Shown: one piece after another, positions 29,571-38,964 of the stretch
How positions within the stretch are numbered: the stretch's first letter is position 1
How the letters are laid out: each line of letters opens with the position of its first letter
Assembly (NCBI RefSeq): GCF_013184545.1
Contig: NZ_JAAOJA010000008.1
Location: 62,001 to 126,000 of the forward strand
DNA: 64,000 nt
Reading direction: 5' to 3'
Source of the DNA: Pseudomonas tumuqii
GTDB lineage: Bacteria > Pseudomonadota > Gammaproteobacteria > Pseudomonadales > Pseudomonadaceae
Made by a program: the position numbers and the translations under genes
Notes under the pieces: model-generated
What the model was told of the DNA's origin: nothing
The model's database searches: none
Seen by the model: only the letters and a program-made list of their open reading frames with translations

Positions 29571-30604
29571 ACGTTCAGCAGGAAGTCATCGCTTTTCTCT
29601 CTCGTCCCGAGAGCTACGGCGCGCCCGGTAACCTGGTGGAGCTGATCGAGACCCATGGCTCGCTGATCTTTCTGCACGGCCAGCGCGCCTACAAACTCAA
29701 GCGCGCCATCGCCTACGCCGCCCTCGACTTTCTCAGCCTGGACAGCCGCGAACGTGCCTGTCAGGCCGAGTTGCGCCTCAACCGGCGCACCGCACCGGAG
29801 CTCTACCTGGAAGTGCGTTCGATCAACCGCGCCGCCGACGGCAGCCTGAGCTTCAATGGCGGCGGCCAGGTGCTCGACTGGGTGGTGGTGATGCAACGCT
29901 TTGCCCAGGACGCGCTGTTCGAGCGCATGGCGCTGGACGGGCGCTTGACCCTGGACCTGATGGACCGCCTGGGCGCGGAGATCGCCCGCTTCCATGCCGG
30001 CGCCGAACTGACCCAGGCCTTCGGCGGCGCGGCCGGGATCCGCCTGGCCATCGAGGACAATCATCGCGAGCTGAGCCACTACCTGGCACTGCTCGATGCG
30101 GTCGCCGTGCATGCCCTGCACCATGCCTCACGGGCCGCCCTCGACGAACTGGAAGGACTGCTGGAACAACGCCGTCGCGAAGGCCGGGTGCGGCGCTGCC
30201 ACGGCGACCTGCGCCTGGCCAATATCTGCCTGTACGAGGGCCGCCCGACCCTCTTCGACGGCATCGAATTCAGCGAGCAGATCGCCTGCATCGACGTGCT
30301 CTACGACCTCGCGTTCGTGCTTATGGATCTGCGCCAGCATGGCCTTGCCGGACATGCCGACAGGCTGTTGCACAGCTATCTGGAACACAGCGCCCTGGCC
30401 GAGGACTGCCGGCCGTTGCCGCTGTTTCTCTCGCTGCGTGCGGCCACCCGCTGTTTCACCCTGGCCTGCAGCGCCATGCGCCTGCCCGAGGCGCAGACGC
30501 GGGCGGCCAAAGCCGAGCAGGCGCAGGCGCTGCTCCAGCAGGCCAAGGCCTATCTGCGCGGCGACGGTCAACCCTTGACGTGCCGCCCACAGGGGCAATG
30601 CTGA
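29567..30604 (+). CDS. APH-like phosphotransferase domain protein
   Basis: This 345-aa protein resembles the aminoglycoside-phosphotransferase/protein-kinase-like superfamily. It has an N-terminal lysine region ([12 protein letters not shown]), the catalytic-loop HGDLRLANI near residue 210 and the metal-binding FDGIEF near residue 227. In many bacteria this domain is fused to a C-terminal P-loop kinase in proteins of about 500 aa; that second domain is absent here. It overlaps nadE by 4 bp and precedes prs. Substrate is unknown; a sugar, nucleoside or nicotinamide-riboside-like compound would fit the neighbourhood, but this is only inference. There is no reason to call it a resistance gene. 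Confidence 0.75.
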   Translation: MNVQQEVIAFLSRPESYGAPGNLVELIETHGSLIFLHGQRAYKLKRAIAYAALDFLSLDSRERACQAELRLNRRTAPELYLEVRSINRAADGSLSFNGGGQVLDWVVVMQRFAQDALFERMALDGRLTLDLMDRLGAEIARFHAGAELTQAFGGAAGIRLAIEDNHRELSHYLALLDAVAVHALHHASRAALDELEGLLEQRRREGRVRRCHGDLRLANICLYEGRPTLFDGIEFSEQIACIDVLYDLAFVLMDLRQHGLAGHADRLLHSYLEHSALAEDCRPLPLFLSLRAATRCFTLACSAMRLPEAQTRAAKAEQAQALLQQAKAYLRGDGQPLTCRPQGQC

Positions 30605-30633
30605 AGTTAGATGACCTTGAGGAGCACACGGCC

Positions 30634-31605
30634 ATGGCTAGAGAGTCTCCCCTGCTGTTCGCCCTGCACGGCAGCCAGGAATATGCCGCCCGCGTGGCCC
30701 GGCGCCTCGGTTGCCCGCTGGCGGCCCATGAAGAGCGGCCATTCGAGGATGGCGAGCACAAGAGCCGGCCCCTGCAGGCGGTCGACGGCCGCCGGGTGGT
30801 GGTGTTCCACTCGCTCTACGGCGATGCCGAGCATAGCGTCAACGACAAGCTCTGCCGCCTGCTGTTCTTCTGCGGCGCGTTGAAGGACGCCGGCGCCCGC
30901 CAGGTGCAGGTGGTCGCGCCCTACCTCTGTTATGCGCGCAAGGAGCGCCGCACCCAGCCCCAGGATCCGATCATCAGCCGCTATGTCGCCAGCCTGCTCG
31001 AGGCCTGTGGCGTAGACCGCTTGCTGGCCCTGGAGGTGCATAACGACGCCGCCTTCGACAACGCCTTCCGTATCCCCACCCAGCACCTGCAGGGCGCCGA
31101 GCTGTTCGCCGAGTACTTCGCCGAACGCCTGGGCGCCGACGAGGAGGTGGTGGCGGTGTCCCCCGATGCCGGCGGAGCCAAGCGCGCCGAACAGTTCCGC
31201 CAGGCCCTGCAACGCCGCAGCGGCCGGCCGGTGGGCAGCGCCTACATGGAGAAATACCGCAGCAACGATGTAGTCACCGGCGCCCTGCTGGTCGGCGAGG
31301 TTCGCGGCAAGACCACGGTCATCGTCGATGACCTGATCAGTACCGGTGGCACCCTGCTGCGCGCCGCCGAGGCCTGCCAGGTCGCCGGCGCCAGGCGGAT
31401 CTTCGCCGCCGCGGTGCACGGGCTGTTCACCGGCGGCAGCGCGCTGCTCGACAGTCCCCTGCTGGAAGCCATCGTCATCTGTGACAGCGTGCCGCCGTTT
31501 CGCCTGGATCCCGGACTGGCGGCCCGGCGGCTGCAGATCATCGACAGCAGCGCGGCGCTGGCGGCCATCCTGGCCGAGCAATACGGCCTGAAGATCACGG
31601 CCTGA
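30634..31605 (+). CDS. prs: Ribose-phosphate pyrophosphokinase (PRPP synthetase), second copy
   Basis: This 323-aa enzyme makes PRPP from ribose 5-phosphate and ATP. It has FEDGEHKSRP near residue 33, YARKERRTQP near residue 96, the PRPP-binding VVDDLISTGGTLL near residue 230 and SPDAGGAKRA near 175. It diverges from housekeeping Prs (for example RKERR rather than RQDRK), as in Prs-like proteins found in NAD salvage clusters. The ATG at 30634 follows GAGGAG; an ATG at 30598 overlapping the previous stop is possible. It would feed PRPP to PncB and perhaps to the local phosphoribosyltransferases. Confidence 0.88.
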   Translation: MARESPLLFALHGSQEYAARVARRLGCPLAAHEERPFEDGEHKSRPLQAVDGRRVVVFHSLYGDAEHSVNDKLCRLLFFCGALKDAGARQVQVVAPYLCYARKERRTQPQDPIISRYVASLLEACGVDRLLALEVHNDAAFDNAFRIPTQHLQGAELFAEYFAERLGADEEVVAVSPDAGGAKRAEQFRQALQRRSGRPVGSAYMEKYRSNDVVTGALLVGEVRGKTTVIVDDLISTGGTLLRAAEACQVAGARRIFAAAVHGLFTGGSALLDSPLLEAIVICDSVPPFRLDPGLAARRLQIIDSSAALAAILAEQYGLKITA

Positions 31606-31624
31606 ATCTTAGGGAGGAAGCGCG

Positions 31625-32257
31625 ATGACAAGCCGACTCAATCCCGGCGCCCAGGATCTGCTGCTGGTGGTCGATGTACAGAACGACTTCTGTGCCGGCG
31701 GCGCCCTGGCCGTCCCTGGGGGCGACGAGGTGGTGGCCAAGGTCAATCGCCTCGCCGCCGCCTTCGCCCATGTGCTGTTGACCCAGGACTGGCACCCGCC
31801 GGGTCACAGCAGCTTCGCCAGCCAGCATCCGGGCCATCGCCCGTTCGACACCATCCAGCTGCCCTACGGCGCCCAGACCCTGTGGCCCGACCACTGCGTG
31901 CAGGGCAGCCACGGCGCCGAGCTGCACCCCGAACTGGCCATCGCCCATGCCGAATTGATCCTGCGCAAGGGCTACCGGACCGAGGTCGACTCCTACTCGG
32001 CGTTCTACGAGAACGACCGCCGCACCCCCACCGGCCTGGCCGGCTACCTGCGCGAACGCGGGCTACGACGCCTGTTCCTCGCCGGCCTGGCGACCGACTA
32101 TTGCGTGCACTACTCGGCGCTCGACGGCCGCCGTGAAGGCTTCGAGGTCGTGGTGCTGCTGGATGCCTGCCGCGGCCTGGACACCAATGGTTCGCTGGAC
32201 AAGGCGCTGAGGGCGATGCGCGCGGCCGGGGTGGAGATTCGCGTGGACGCGGCGTGA
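31625..32257 (+). CDS. pncA: Nicotinamidase
   Basis: This 210-aa isochorismatase-fold amidase hydrolyses nicotinamide to nicotinate and ammonia. The catalytic triad is visible as Asp in VVDVQNDFC (residue 17), Lys in RKGY near residue 115 and Cys in LATDYCVHYSA near residue 158. The metal-binding DWHPPGH lies near residue 55. Length is typical of PncA. AGGGAGGAAG precedes the ATG. It is the last gene of the nadE operon and converges on pncB, which uses its product. Confidence 0.93.
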   Translation: MTSRLNPGAQDLLLVVDVQNDFCAGGALAVPGGDEVVAKVNRLAAAFAHVLLTQDWHPPGHSSFASQHPGHRPFDTIQLPYGAQTLWPDHCVQGSHGAELHPELAIAHAELILRKGYRTEVDSYSAFYENDRRTPTGLAGYLRERGLRRLFLAGLATDYCVHYSALDGRREGFEVVVLLDACRGLDTNGSLDKALRAMRAAGVEIRVDAA

Positions 32258-32271
32258 ACGCCTCCCGGCCG

Positions 32272-32495
32272 GCCTCATCAAACAAGAAATAACTAATTGT
32301 TTTATATATAGAAATTCAATCTGCACAAAGACCTGTAGGAGCGGGCCAAGCCCGCGAAACACATCGCGGGCATGGCCCGCTCCTACAGGTACCCACAAGC
32401 CGATAGACGCAATTGCCCCCAGTTTGCTGCGCGACAGCGCGGCGCCTGGACGACGGGGGATCTCCTACAAAAAGCGTCATGACCCATAGAATCAG
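32272..32495. repeat. Compound repeat B: AT-rich block + REPIN + 25-bp repeat
   Basis: An AT-rich block (32274-32327, about 78% identical by eye to the block in repeat A) is followed by a REPIN (32333-32388). Next come the 25-bp identical segment (32420-32444), CTCCTACAA (32462-32470) and a tail resembling one near 58700. It fills the gap between convergent pncA and pncB. Confidence 0.82.
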
Positions 32496-32496
32496 G

Positions 32497-33858
32497 TCAA
32501 GGCATCCCACTCAGGCGATCGGCGCTATCGGCCAGCGCGCGCAGGGCCGGGGCGACCTCTACCGGATAGTCCGCCGCCGGCTCCAGGCTGCGCAGCGCCA
32601 GCGGCAGGCGCTCGAGTTGTTGGCGGGTGTAGGCGCGCACCTGGGCCAACGGCGGCGATGGCTGCAGGCGCCGGCCCTGGCGCATCACCGGCTGGATCAG
32701 CGGCAAGCCTTCGGCCGCATCGTCCTCCAGGGTCAGGGTGTCGCCGCAGCAGCGGCCCTCGCTGTCGTAACGCCGGTACACCTGTTTGCGCCCGGGCCAG
32801 GTGGCCTTGCCCTCGGAGCGTTTGCGCCGCGGGGTGCCGGCGTATTCCTGCAGCTTGTAGGCACAGTCCAGCGCCGGCACATCGCTCGAGGTGCCCAGGT
32901 GGGTGCCGACGCCGAAGCCGTCGATAGGCGCACCTGCCTGCCGCAGGCGCTGGATCAGGTACTCGTCGACATTACCGCTGGCGAAGATGGTGACGGCGCT
33001 CAGGCCACCCCGGTCGAGGATCGCGCGGACCTTGCGCGCATGCGCACCGAGGTCGCCGCTGTCGAGGCGCACGCCCTGGATGCGAATGCCGGCGGCGGCC
33101 AGGCGTGGCGCCAGCTCGACCACCTTGTGCGCCGCGGCTTCGGTGTCGTAGGTGTCGATCAGCAGCACCACGCTGCCCGGTAGGCTGTGGGCGAAATGCT
33201 CGAAGGCCGCGACTTCGTCGCCGTGCGCCTGGATAAACGAGTGGGCCATGGTCCCGGCCAGCGGGATGCCGAATTGCACGCCCGCGAGCACCGTGGCGCT
33301 GGCATCGAAGCCGGCCAGGTAGCTGGCCCTGGCCGCATAGACGCCGGCCTCGGCGCCGTGGCTGCGGCGCAGGCCGAAATCCACCAGGCGCTTGTCCGGC
33401 GCGGCCAGCACCACGCGCGCGGCCTTGCTGGCGATCAGGCTCTGGAAATGCAGCAGGTTGATCAGACGCGTCTCCACCAGCTGCGCCTGTGGCAGCGGCG
33501 CGGTAATGCGCAGGATCGGCTCATTGGCGAAGAACGGCGTGCCTTCGGCCATCGCATGCACATCGCCGCTGAAGCGCAACCGGGCCAGATAGTCGAGGAA
33601 GGCCGGCTTGAATAGCCCCTGCCCGCCCAGCCAATCCAGTTCGGCCTGGCTGAAACGCAGTTGCTCGAGGTAATCCAACGCCTGTTCCAGGCCGGCGGCC
33701 AGGTAGAAGTTACGAGCGGCCGGCAACTTGCGGGCGAAGAATTCGAACACCGCAGTCTCGAGCATGTCGCGCTCGAAATAGGCCTGCAGCATGGTCAACT
33801 GATAGAGATCGGTGAGCAGTGCCCCGGGGCTGGCGAGGCGTGGTAGTTCGCGCGACAT
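32497..33858 (-). CDS. pncB: Nicotinate phosphoribosyltransferase
   Basis: This 453-aa enzyme forms NaMN from nicotinate and PRPP with ATP. It shows the family N-terminus (LLTDLYQLTMLQAYF), a central HSFIQAHGDE, VRLDSGDLGAHARK and FGVGTHLGTSSD phosphate-binding region. This is the long-form class rather than the E. coli type. The ATG at 33858 has GGGAG upstream. It converges with pncA and is divergent from capA across an Anr-like box. Together with PncA, Prs and NadE it completes nicotinamide-to-NAD+ salvage except for NadD. Confidence 0.92.
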   Translation of the reverse strand: MSRELPRLASPGALLTDLYQLTMLQAYFERDMLETAVFEFFARKLPAARNFYLAAGLEQALDYLEQLRFSQAELDWLGGQGLFKPAFLDYLARLRFSGDVHAMAEGTPFFANEPILRITAPLPQAQLVETRLINLLHFQSLIASKAARVVLAAPDKRLVDFGLRRSHGAEAGVYAARASYLAGFDASATVLAGVQFGIPLAGTMAHSFIQAHGDEVAAFEHFAHSLPGSVVLLIDTYDTEAAAHKVVELAPRLAAAGIRIQGVRLDSGDLGAHARKVRAILDRGGLSAVTIFASGNVDEYLIQRLRQAGAPIDGFGVGTHLGTSSDVPALDCAYKLQEYAGTPRRKRSEGKATWPGRKQVYRRYDSEGRCCGDTLTLEDDAAEGLPLIQPVMRQGRRLQPSPPLAQVRAYTRQQLERLPLALRSLEPAADYPVEVAPALRALADSADRLSGMP

Positions 33859-33920
33859 GACTGGTCTCCCTTGCAAAGGGCGGATGTCTGCACTGTGCCA
33901 CCCGCTCACATGGCTGCAGC

Positions 33921-33934
33921 CTGATCCAGATCAA
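33921..33934. promoter_or_regulatory. Anr/FNR-type box (pncB / capA divergent)
   Basis: CTGATCCAGATCAA has one mismatch. The centre is 70 bp from the pncB ATG and 63 bp from the capA-like ATG. Confidence 0.6.
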
Positions 33935-33990
33935 GACCCAGCGATGCGCTCGGCTTTAGCGTGCAAGACATATCGGAACCGGAGGTCCGT

Positions 33991-35115
33991 ATGCCTGGCA
34001 ATCCTACTGCGGCGCGACTGTTTCTCACGGGCGACCTGATGTGCGCCCGGGGCATCGACCAGATCCTGCCCCACCCCGGCGACTCGCGCCTGTATGAAGC
34101 TTACGTCAAGGATGCCGGCGACTATGTGCGCCTGGCCGAACGGCGCAACGGCGCGATCGCCCAGCCGGTGGATTTCGCCTATGTCTGGGGCATGGTGCTG
34201 GAGGCGCTCAGGCAACGCCGCCCGGACGTGCGCCTGGTCAACCTGGAAACCGCCGTGACCGGCCATGGCTGGCCGCTGCCCAAAGGCATCAACTACCGGA
34301 TGAATCCGGCCAATCTGCCGGTACTCGAAGTGGCCGGGATCGACTGCTGCGTGCTGGCCAACAACCATGTGCTGGACTGGGGCGAAGCCGGTCTGACCGA
34401 GACCCTGGCCAGCCTCGATGGCCATGGCCTGCGGCATGCCGGCGCCGGCCTGGACCGTGCCAGCGCCCAGGCCCCGGCGATAGTGCCACTGGCCGACGAC
34501 GGGCGCCTGCTGGTGTTCGCCTACGCCACCGGCGACTGCGGGGTACCGCCGGATTGGGCGGCCAGCGAGCAGCGCCCCGGGGTCGCGCGCCTCGACGACC
34601 TGTCAGCGCGCAGCGTGCAGCGCATCGCCCAGCACATTCGGGCGTTCAAGCAGCCCGGCGACCGGGTGCTGGTTTCGCTGCACTGGGGCGGCAACTGGGG
34701 GTTTGCCGTGGCGCCGGAGCAGCAGCGCTTTGCCCATGGGCTGATCGACGAGGCCGGCGTGGACCTGGTGCATGGTCACTCCTCGCACCACATCAAGGGC
34801 CTGGAAGTCTACCGCCAGCGCCTGATCATCTATGGCTGTGGCGACCTGCTGAATGACTACGAAGGCATCGATGGGCATGCGGCCTACCGCGGCGAGCTGG
34901 GCCTGCTGTATTTTGCCGATCTGGCCTACGACGGTCGCCTGGCTGCGTTGGAGCTGGTGCCCACCCGCCAGCGCCAGCTGAGCATCCACCGGGCCAAAGG
35001 CGCGGATCGCCAATGGTTGCAGGACACCCTGCAACGCGAGTCGGCGCAATTTTCCTGCACGGTTCGCCCCACCAGCGAGGGCAGCTTCGCGCTGGTCTGG
35101 CCCGCCTCATGCTGA
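33991..35115 (+). CDS. CapA-family metallophosphatase-like protein
   Basis: This 374-aa protein has the CapA/PGA-synthesis fold, with an N-terminal TGDLMCARG metal site, NLETAVTG near residue 85, ANNHVLDWG near residue 118, SLHWGGNWG near residue 229 and GHSSHHIKG near 258. These are hallmark calcineurin-like metal ligands. No signal peptide or membrane anchor is visible, unlike capsule-linked CapA. The ATG at 33991 has GGAGGT four bases upstream, and the shorter reading is preferred over an in-frame TTG/ATG start at 33961. Function is unknown; a cytoplasmic phosphoesterase role is the neutral reading. Its stop abuts the groEL stop. Confidence 0.82.
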   Translation: MPGNPTAARLFLTGDLMCARGIDQILPHPGDSRLYEAYVKDAGDYVRLAERRNGAIAQPVDFAYVWGMVLEALRQRRPDVRLVNLETAVTGHGWPLPKGINYRMNPANLPVLEVAGIDCCVLANNHVLDWGEAGLTETLASLDGHGLRHAGAGLDRASAQAPAIVPLADDGRLLVFAYATGDCGVPPDWAASEQRPGVARLDDLSARSVQRIAQHIRAFKQPGDRVLVSLHWGGNWGFAVAPEQQRFAHGLIDEAGVDLVHGHSSHHIKGLEVYRQRLIIYGCGDLLNDYEGIDGHAAYRGELGLLYFADLAYDGRLAALELVPTRQRQLSIHRAKGADRQWLQDTLQRESAQFSCTVRPTSEGSFALVWPASC

Positions 35116-36732
35116 TCAGGTCGGAAATGGCGGCTCCGTGGGGCTTTCCTTCTCCGGGATTTCGGTCAGGGTGGCTTCGGTCAACAGCAGCACACTGGCC
35201 ACGGATACCGCGTTTTCCAGGGCCACCCGCACCACCTTGGTCGGATCGATGATGCCGGCCTGGTACATGTCGACGTAGCTGTTGGTCGCGGCGTCGAAGC
35301 CGACATTGGCCTTTTCCGCGAGCATCCGCGCCACCACCACGCCGGCATCCACCGCCGAGTTTTCGGCGATGATCCGCGCCGGCGCTTCCAGGGCGCGGCG
35401 CAGGATCTGCAGGCCGGTGCGCTCGTCGCCCTCCCTTTTCGCTTCCTCGGCGGCGAGCAGCGGCACCGCCCGCAATAACGCCAGGCCGCCGCCGGGCACT
35501 ATGCCTTCGGCAATCGCCGCCTTGGTCGCCGAGATGGCGTCGTCGAGGGCGTCCTTGCGGGTTTTCATCTCCGCCTCGGTGGGCGCGCCGACGCGGATCA
35601 CCGCCACCCCGCCGGAGAGTTTGGCCAGGCGCTCCTGGAGTTTCTCCTTGTCGTAATCGCTGCTGGCCAGCTCGATCTGCTTGCGGATCTGTTGCAGGCG
35701 CCGCTCGATCGCCTCGCGTTCGCCGGCCCCACCGATCAGGGTGGTGCTCTCCTTGTCGACCACCACCCGCCGGGCGCGGCCGAGCTGGCTCAGTTCGACC
35801 TGTTCGAGGCGAATCCCCAGTTCGCTGGAAATCACCAGGCCGCCGGTGAGGACGGCGATGTCCTGGAGCATCTCCTTGCGCCGGTCGCCGAACCCCGGCG
35901 CCTTGACCGCCACGGCGCGGAGGATGCCGCGGATCTGGTTGACGATTAGGGTCGCCAGCGCCTCGCCTTCGATGTCCTCGGCGATGAAGGCCAGCGGTCG
36001 GCCGCTCTTGGCGATCTGCTCGAGTAGCGGGATCAGGTCCTTGAGCAGGCCGATCTTCTGGTCGCAGAGCAGCAGGTAGGGTTCTTCCAGTTCCACCTGC
36101 ATCTTGTCGGTGTCGGTGATGAAGTACGGCGAGACATAACCGCGGTCGAAGCGCATGCCCTCGACCACCTCCACCACGGTCTCGGTGGTCTTCGACTCCT
36201 CGACGCTGATCACCCCTTCGCTGCCGACCTTCTCCAGGGCATCGGCAACCAGTTCGCCGATCGCGCCGTCGTTATGCGCAGAGATGGTCGCCACCTGGGC
36301 CTTCTCCTTGCGCGTGCGCACCGGTTTGGACTGGCCCCGCAGCGAATCGATCACCACCTGCAGGCCACGATCCAGGCCGCGTTTGATATCGATGGCGCTG
36401 GCGCCGGCGACCACATTGCGCACGCCGTCGGCGAAGATCGCATGGGCCAGCACCGTCGAGGTGCTGGTGCCGTCGCCCACCGCCTCGCCAGTGCGCTCGG
36501 CGGCCTGGCGCAGCATCTGCACGCCGAGGTTCTCTTCGGGATCCTCCAGACTCACCTGCTTGGCAATGGTCACGCCATCGTTGCAGACCTGCGGCGTGCC
36601 CCACTTTTTCTGGATCAGCACCGATTTGGATTTCGGCCCGAGGGTCACCCGGATCGCATCCGCCAACTGGGTCGCCCCCCGCAGCACCTTCTCTCGGGCG
36701 CTGCCGCGGAACAGGATTTTCGTATGGGCCAT
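35116..36732 (-). CDS. groEL: Divergent GroEL/Hsp60 chaperonin, no adjacent groES
   Basis: This 538-aa chaperonin retains [16 protein letters not shown] near residue 30, the ATP-site [12 protein letters not shown] near residue 87 and [11 protein letters not shown] near residue 405. The usual DGTTT is DGTST. The Gly-Gly-Met C-terminal tail of housekeeping GroEL is replaced by a Pro/Glu-rich end. Many surface residues differ from typical Pseudomonas GroEL. The ATG at 36732 is supported by GAGGA; a longer start at 36882 falls in cfa. It lies 35 bp after cfa and is probably cotranscribed. It would need GroES from elsewhere. A specialised low-oxygen substrate set is an inference. Confidence 0.92.
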   Translation of the reverse strand: MAHTKILFRGSAREKVLRGATQLADAIRVTLGPKSKSVLIQKKWGTPQVCNDGVTIAKQVSLEDPEENLGVQMLRQAAERTGEAVGDGTSTSTVLAHAIFADGVRNVVAGASAIDIKRGLDRGLQVVIDSLRGQSKPVRTRKEKAQVATISAHNDGAIGELVADALEKVGSEGVISVEESKTTETVVEVVEGMRFDRGYVSPYFITDTDKMQVELEEPYLLLCDQKIGLLKDLIPLLEQIAKSGRPLAFIAEDIEGEALATLIVNQIRGILRAVAVKAPGFGDRRKEMLQDIAVLTGGLVISSELGIRLEQVELSQLGRARRVVVDKESTTLIGGAGEREAIERRLQQIRKQIELASSDYDKEKLQERLAKLSGGVAVIRVGAPTEAEMKTRKDALDDAISATKAAIAEGIVPGGGLALLRAVPLLAAEEAKREGDERTGLQILRRALEAPARIIAENSAVDAGVVVARMLAEKANVGFDAATNSYVDMYQAGIIDPTKVVRVALENAVSVASVLLLTEATLTEIPEKESPTEPPFPT

Positions 36733-36767
36733 GCAATTGTCCTCAGAGTTTGAGCTTGAGCAAGCCA

Positions 36768-37940
36768 TCAACGCAGCGAGCGATAGCCGTCTGCCACGCC
36801 GCCCTTGGACAATACGATCTGCCAGAGCTGGATGTTGCGCGCGCGGAAGGCGCCGGCGCAGGTCAGCAGGTAATAGCGCCACATGCGGTAGAAGCGCTGA
36901 TCGTAGTGCGGTGCCAGTTGGGGCCAGTGCCGCTCGAAATTGGCATACCAGGCCATCAGGGTGAGGTCGTAGTCGGCGCCAAAATTATGCCAGTCCTCCA
37001 TCACCCAGTCGGGTTCGATGGCCTTGCCGATCTGCGCGATCGACGGCAGGCCGCCATTGGGGAAGATATGCCGGTCGATCCAGGCATCGCTGTGCAGGCC
37101 ACTCTGGTTGGCGCCGATGCTGTGCAGCAGGAACAGGCCCTTGTCGCGCAGACAGCGCTGCACGACCTGCATGTAGGTGCGGTAGTTCTTCCAGCCGACG
37201 TGCTCGAACATGCCAAGCGAGACGATGTGGTCGAAGCTCTCCTGCAGGTCACGGTAATCCTGCAGGCGGATCTCCACGGGCAAGCCGCTGCAGCGTACCC
37301 GGGCCAACGCGGCCTGCTCGCGGGAAATGGTGATGCCAACCACCTCGGCCCCGTAGTTGCGCGCGGCGAATTCGGCGAAACTACCCCAGCCACAACCGAT
37401 ATCCAGCACCCGGTCGCCAGACTGCAGGCCGATCTTGCGGCAGACCAGATCGAGTTTGTTGGCCTGCGCCTGCTCGAGATCGGCGGCGTTGCGCCAATAG
37501 CCGCAGGTATAGGTCATGCGTGAATCGAGCATGCACTGGTAGAGCAGGTTGCCCAGGTCATAGTGCTGCTCGCCGACCATGAAGGCGCGCGCCTTCGACT
37601 GCAAATTGGCCAGCAGGCCGCGCAGCAGTTGCCAGGTTTCGTACCAGCTGACGCGGATCTGCGCTTCGAGATTGGCGCGTAATGCCCGGTGGATGAATTC
37701 GTCGAGTTGTTCGCACTCCCACCAGCCATCCATATAGGCCTCGCCGAGCCCCAGGCTGCCCTGGGACAGAATGCGCGGGTAGGCACGCGGGTCGAGCACC
37801 TGCATATCCCAGGGCTGGTTGCCATTGAGGACGATTCCGGCGCGGTCCAGCAAGCTTTCGACCTTGTCCCTGGCCTGAAGACTCTCGCCAGCTGACAGCG
37901 CAATCTCATCCGGGTGCAGCGGCAGCTTGCTCTGAACCAT
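36768..37940 (-). CDS. cfa: Cyclopropane-fatty-acyl-phospholipid synthase
   Basis: This 390-aa SAM-dependent methyltransferase adds a methylene bridge to unsaturated acyl chains in membrane phospholipids. It has the family N-terminal domain and the SAM-binding [16 protein letters not shown] near residue 174. MTYTCGYW precedes it, and further Cfa residues ([13 protein letters not shown]) follow near residue 240. It is the first gene of a cfa-groEL pair on the minus strand. Cfa raises membrane tolerance to acid and stationary-phase stress. No Anr box was found before it. Confidence 0.92.
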   Translation of the reverse strand: MVQSKLPLHPDEIALSAGESLQARDKVESLLDRAGIVLNGNQPWDMQVLDPRAYPRILSQGSLGLGEAYMDGWWECEQLDEFIHRALRANLEAQIRVSWYETWQLLRGLLANLQSKARAFMVGEQHYDLGNLLYQCMLDSRMTYTCGYWRNAADLEQAQANKLDLVCRKIGLQSGDRVLDIGCGWGSFAEFAARNYGAEVVGITISREQAALARVRCSGLPVEIRLQDYRDLQESFDHIVSLGMFEHVGWKNYRTYMQVVQRCLRDKGLFLLHSIGANQSGLHSDAWIDRHIFPNGGLPSIAQIGKAIEPDWVMEDWHNFGADYDLTLMAWYANFERHWPQLAPHYDQRFYRMWRYYLLTCAGAFRARNIQLWQIVLSKGGVADGYRSLR

Positions 37941-38208
37941 GACTCATCCTCACGACGTGCGCTCGGCAATCAACCCCTTGCATCGCTGAAACCATAGTTG
38001 CAGCGGCAATGCTCAAAACCAGCATGGCGCGGACAGCATCAATACGACCATCAGTCCGGCCTGCGACCTTTGGTCTGATTTCAGCAGAGAGCCCTCCCTT
38101 CTTCTAAGATAAGATAGTCAAAGAGTCGACAAAACACCCACATAAGCTAATTAGAAATCGTTAGATATTGATCTGTAACATATTTTATAGAAATAAAGGA
38201 TCAGTACC
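37941..38208. other. Divergent cfa/anr-like promoter region, AT-rich right half
   Basis: The 268-bp gap holds no gene. Its right half (38095-38205) is clearly more AT-rich than the flanking genes and includes promoter-like stretches. Only one half of an FNR site (TTGAT at 38168-38172) is visible. Confidence 0.5.
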
Positions 38209-38964
38209 ATGTTAGCCAACGGTCATCAGGGCACCTTTACCCCGTCAAGCAAGATTCGGATGAATTGTCATGACTGCACCTTGAACCACCTGTGTCTGCC
38301 AGGCTGCTTGCAGCATAGTGAAGTTGACCTGCTGGAAAACATCGTCAAACGCAATCGTCCGCTGCACAAAGGCGATCATCTTTTTCGTGCCGGCGAACCC
38401 ATGCAGCAGGTCTATGCGCTGCGCTCGGGCGCATTGAAAACCTACCTGCTGGACCAAGATGGTAACGAGCAGATCACCGGTTTCACTCTGCCGGGCGAGC
38501 TGGTCGGCCTGGATGCCTTTGGCAACAGCAGTTTCCCCAGCTTTGCCGTGGCCCTGGAAACATCCCTGGTGTGCACCATTCCGCTGGCCGATCTGGAAGA
38601 GTTGGCGGGGCATATCCCCAGCCTGAGAAAGCAGCTGCTGGTTACCCTGAGCCGCGAGCTGCATGAAGAGCAGCAGCATTACAGCCACAACCGCGAAAGC
38701 GCCGAACAGCGCCTGGCCTTGTTCCTGCTCAACCTCTCGGCTCGCTATAGCCGGCGCAGCCTGTCGGCGACCAGTTTTATCCTGTCGATGAGTCGAGGCG
38801 AAATCGGCAATTATCTGGGCCTGACCACCGAGACGGTCAGCCGGCTGTTCAGCCGTTTCCGCCAGCAGGGTCTGCTGGAAATCAAGGGTCGCGAGTTACA
38901 CCTCATGCATCCCACGTCGCTGAACCGGCTAAATAGCATCGAGGTTCAGCAACTAGCTGTCTGA
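38209..38964 (+). CDS. Anr/FNR-type oxygen-sensing regulator (paralogue)
   Basis: This 251-aa Crp/Fnr regulator has C20, C23, C29 and C122, the positions of the four [4Fe-4S] ligands of E. coli FNR. It should therefore sense oxygen by cluster disassembly. A cyclic-nucleotide-binding-like beta roll is followed by a helix-turn-helix whose recognition helix reads LTTETVSRLFSRF, containing the E..SR residues that read TTGAT. It resembles P. aeruginosa ANR but is clearly diverged, with a CHDC-x5-C spacing and an extended N-terminus, so it is probably a locus-specific second Anr. The AT-rich promoter suggests distinct control. It overlaps the convergent hydrolase gene by 12 bp. Confidence 0.9.
   Translation: MLANGHQGTFTPSSKIRMNCHDCTLNHLCLPGCLQHSEVDLLENIVKRNRPLHKGDHLFRAGEPMQQVYALRSGALKTYLLDQDGNEQITGFTLPGELVGLDAFGNSSFPSFAVALETSLVCTIPLADLEELAGHIPSLRKQLLVTLSRELHEEQQHYSHNRESAEQRLALFLLNLSARYSRRSLSATSFILSMSRGEIGNYLGLTTETVSRLFSRFRQQGLLEIKGRELHLMHPTSLNRLNSIEVQQLAV

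Noticed and set aside
29567..30604. Aminoglycoside resistance gene
   Set aside because: Only the general APH-fold motifs are present and the context is NAD metabolism.
38168..38181. TTGATCTGTAACAT before the Anr-type gene
   Set aside because: Only the left half matches the FNR box; the right half fails.
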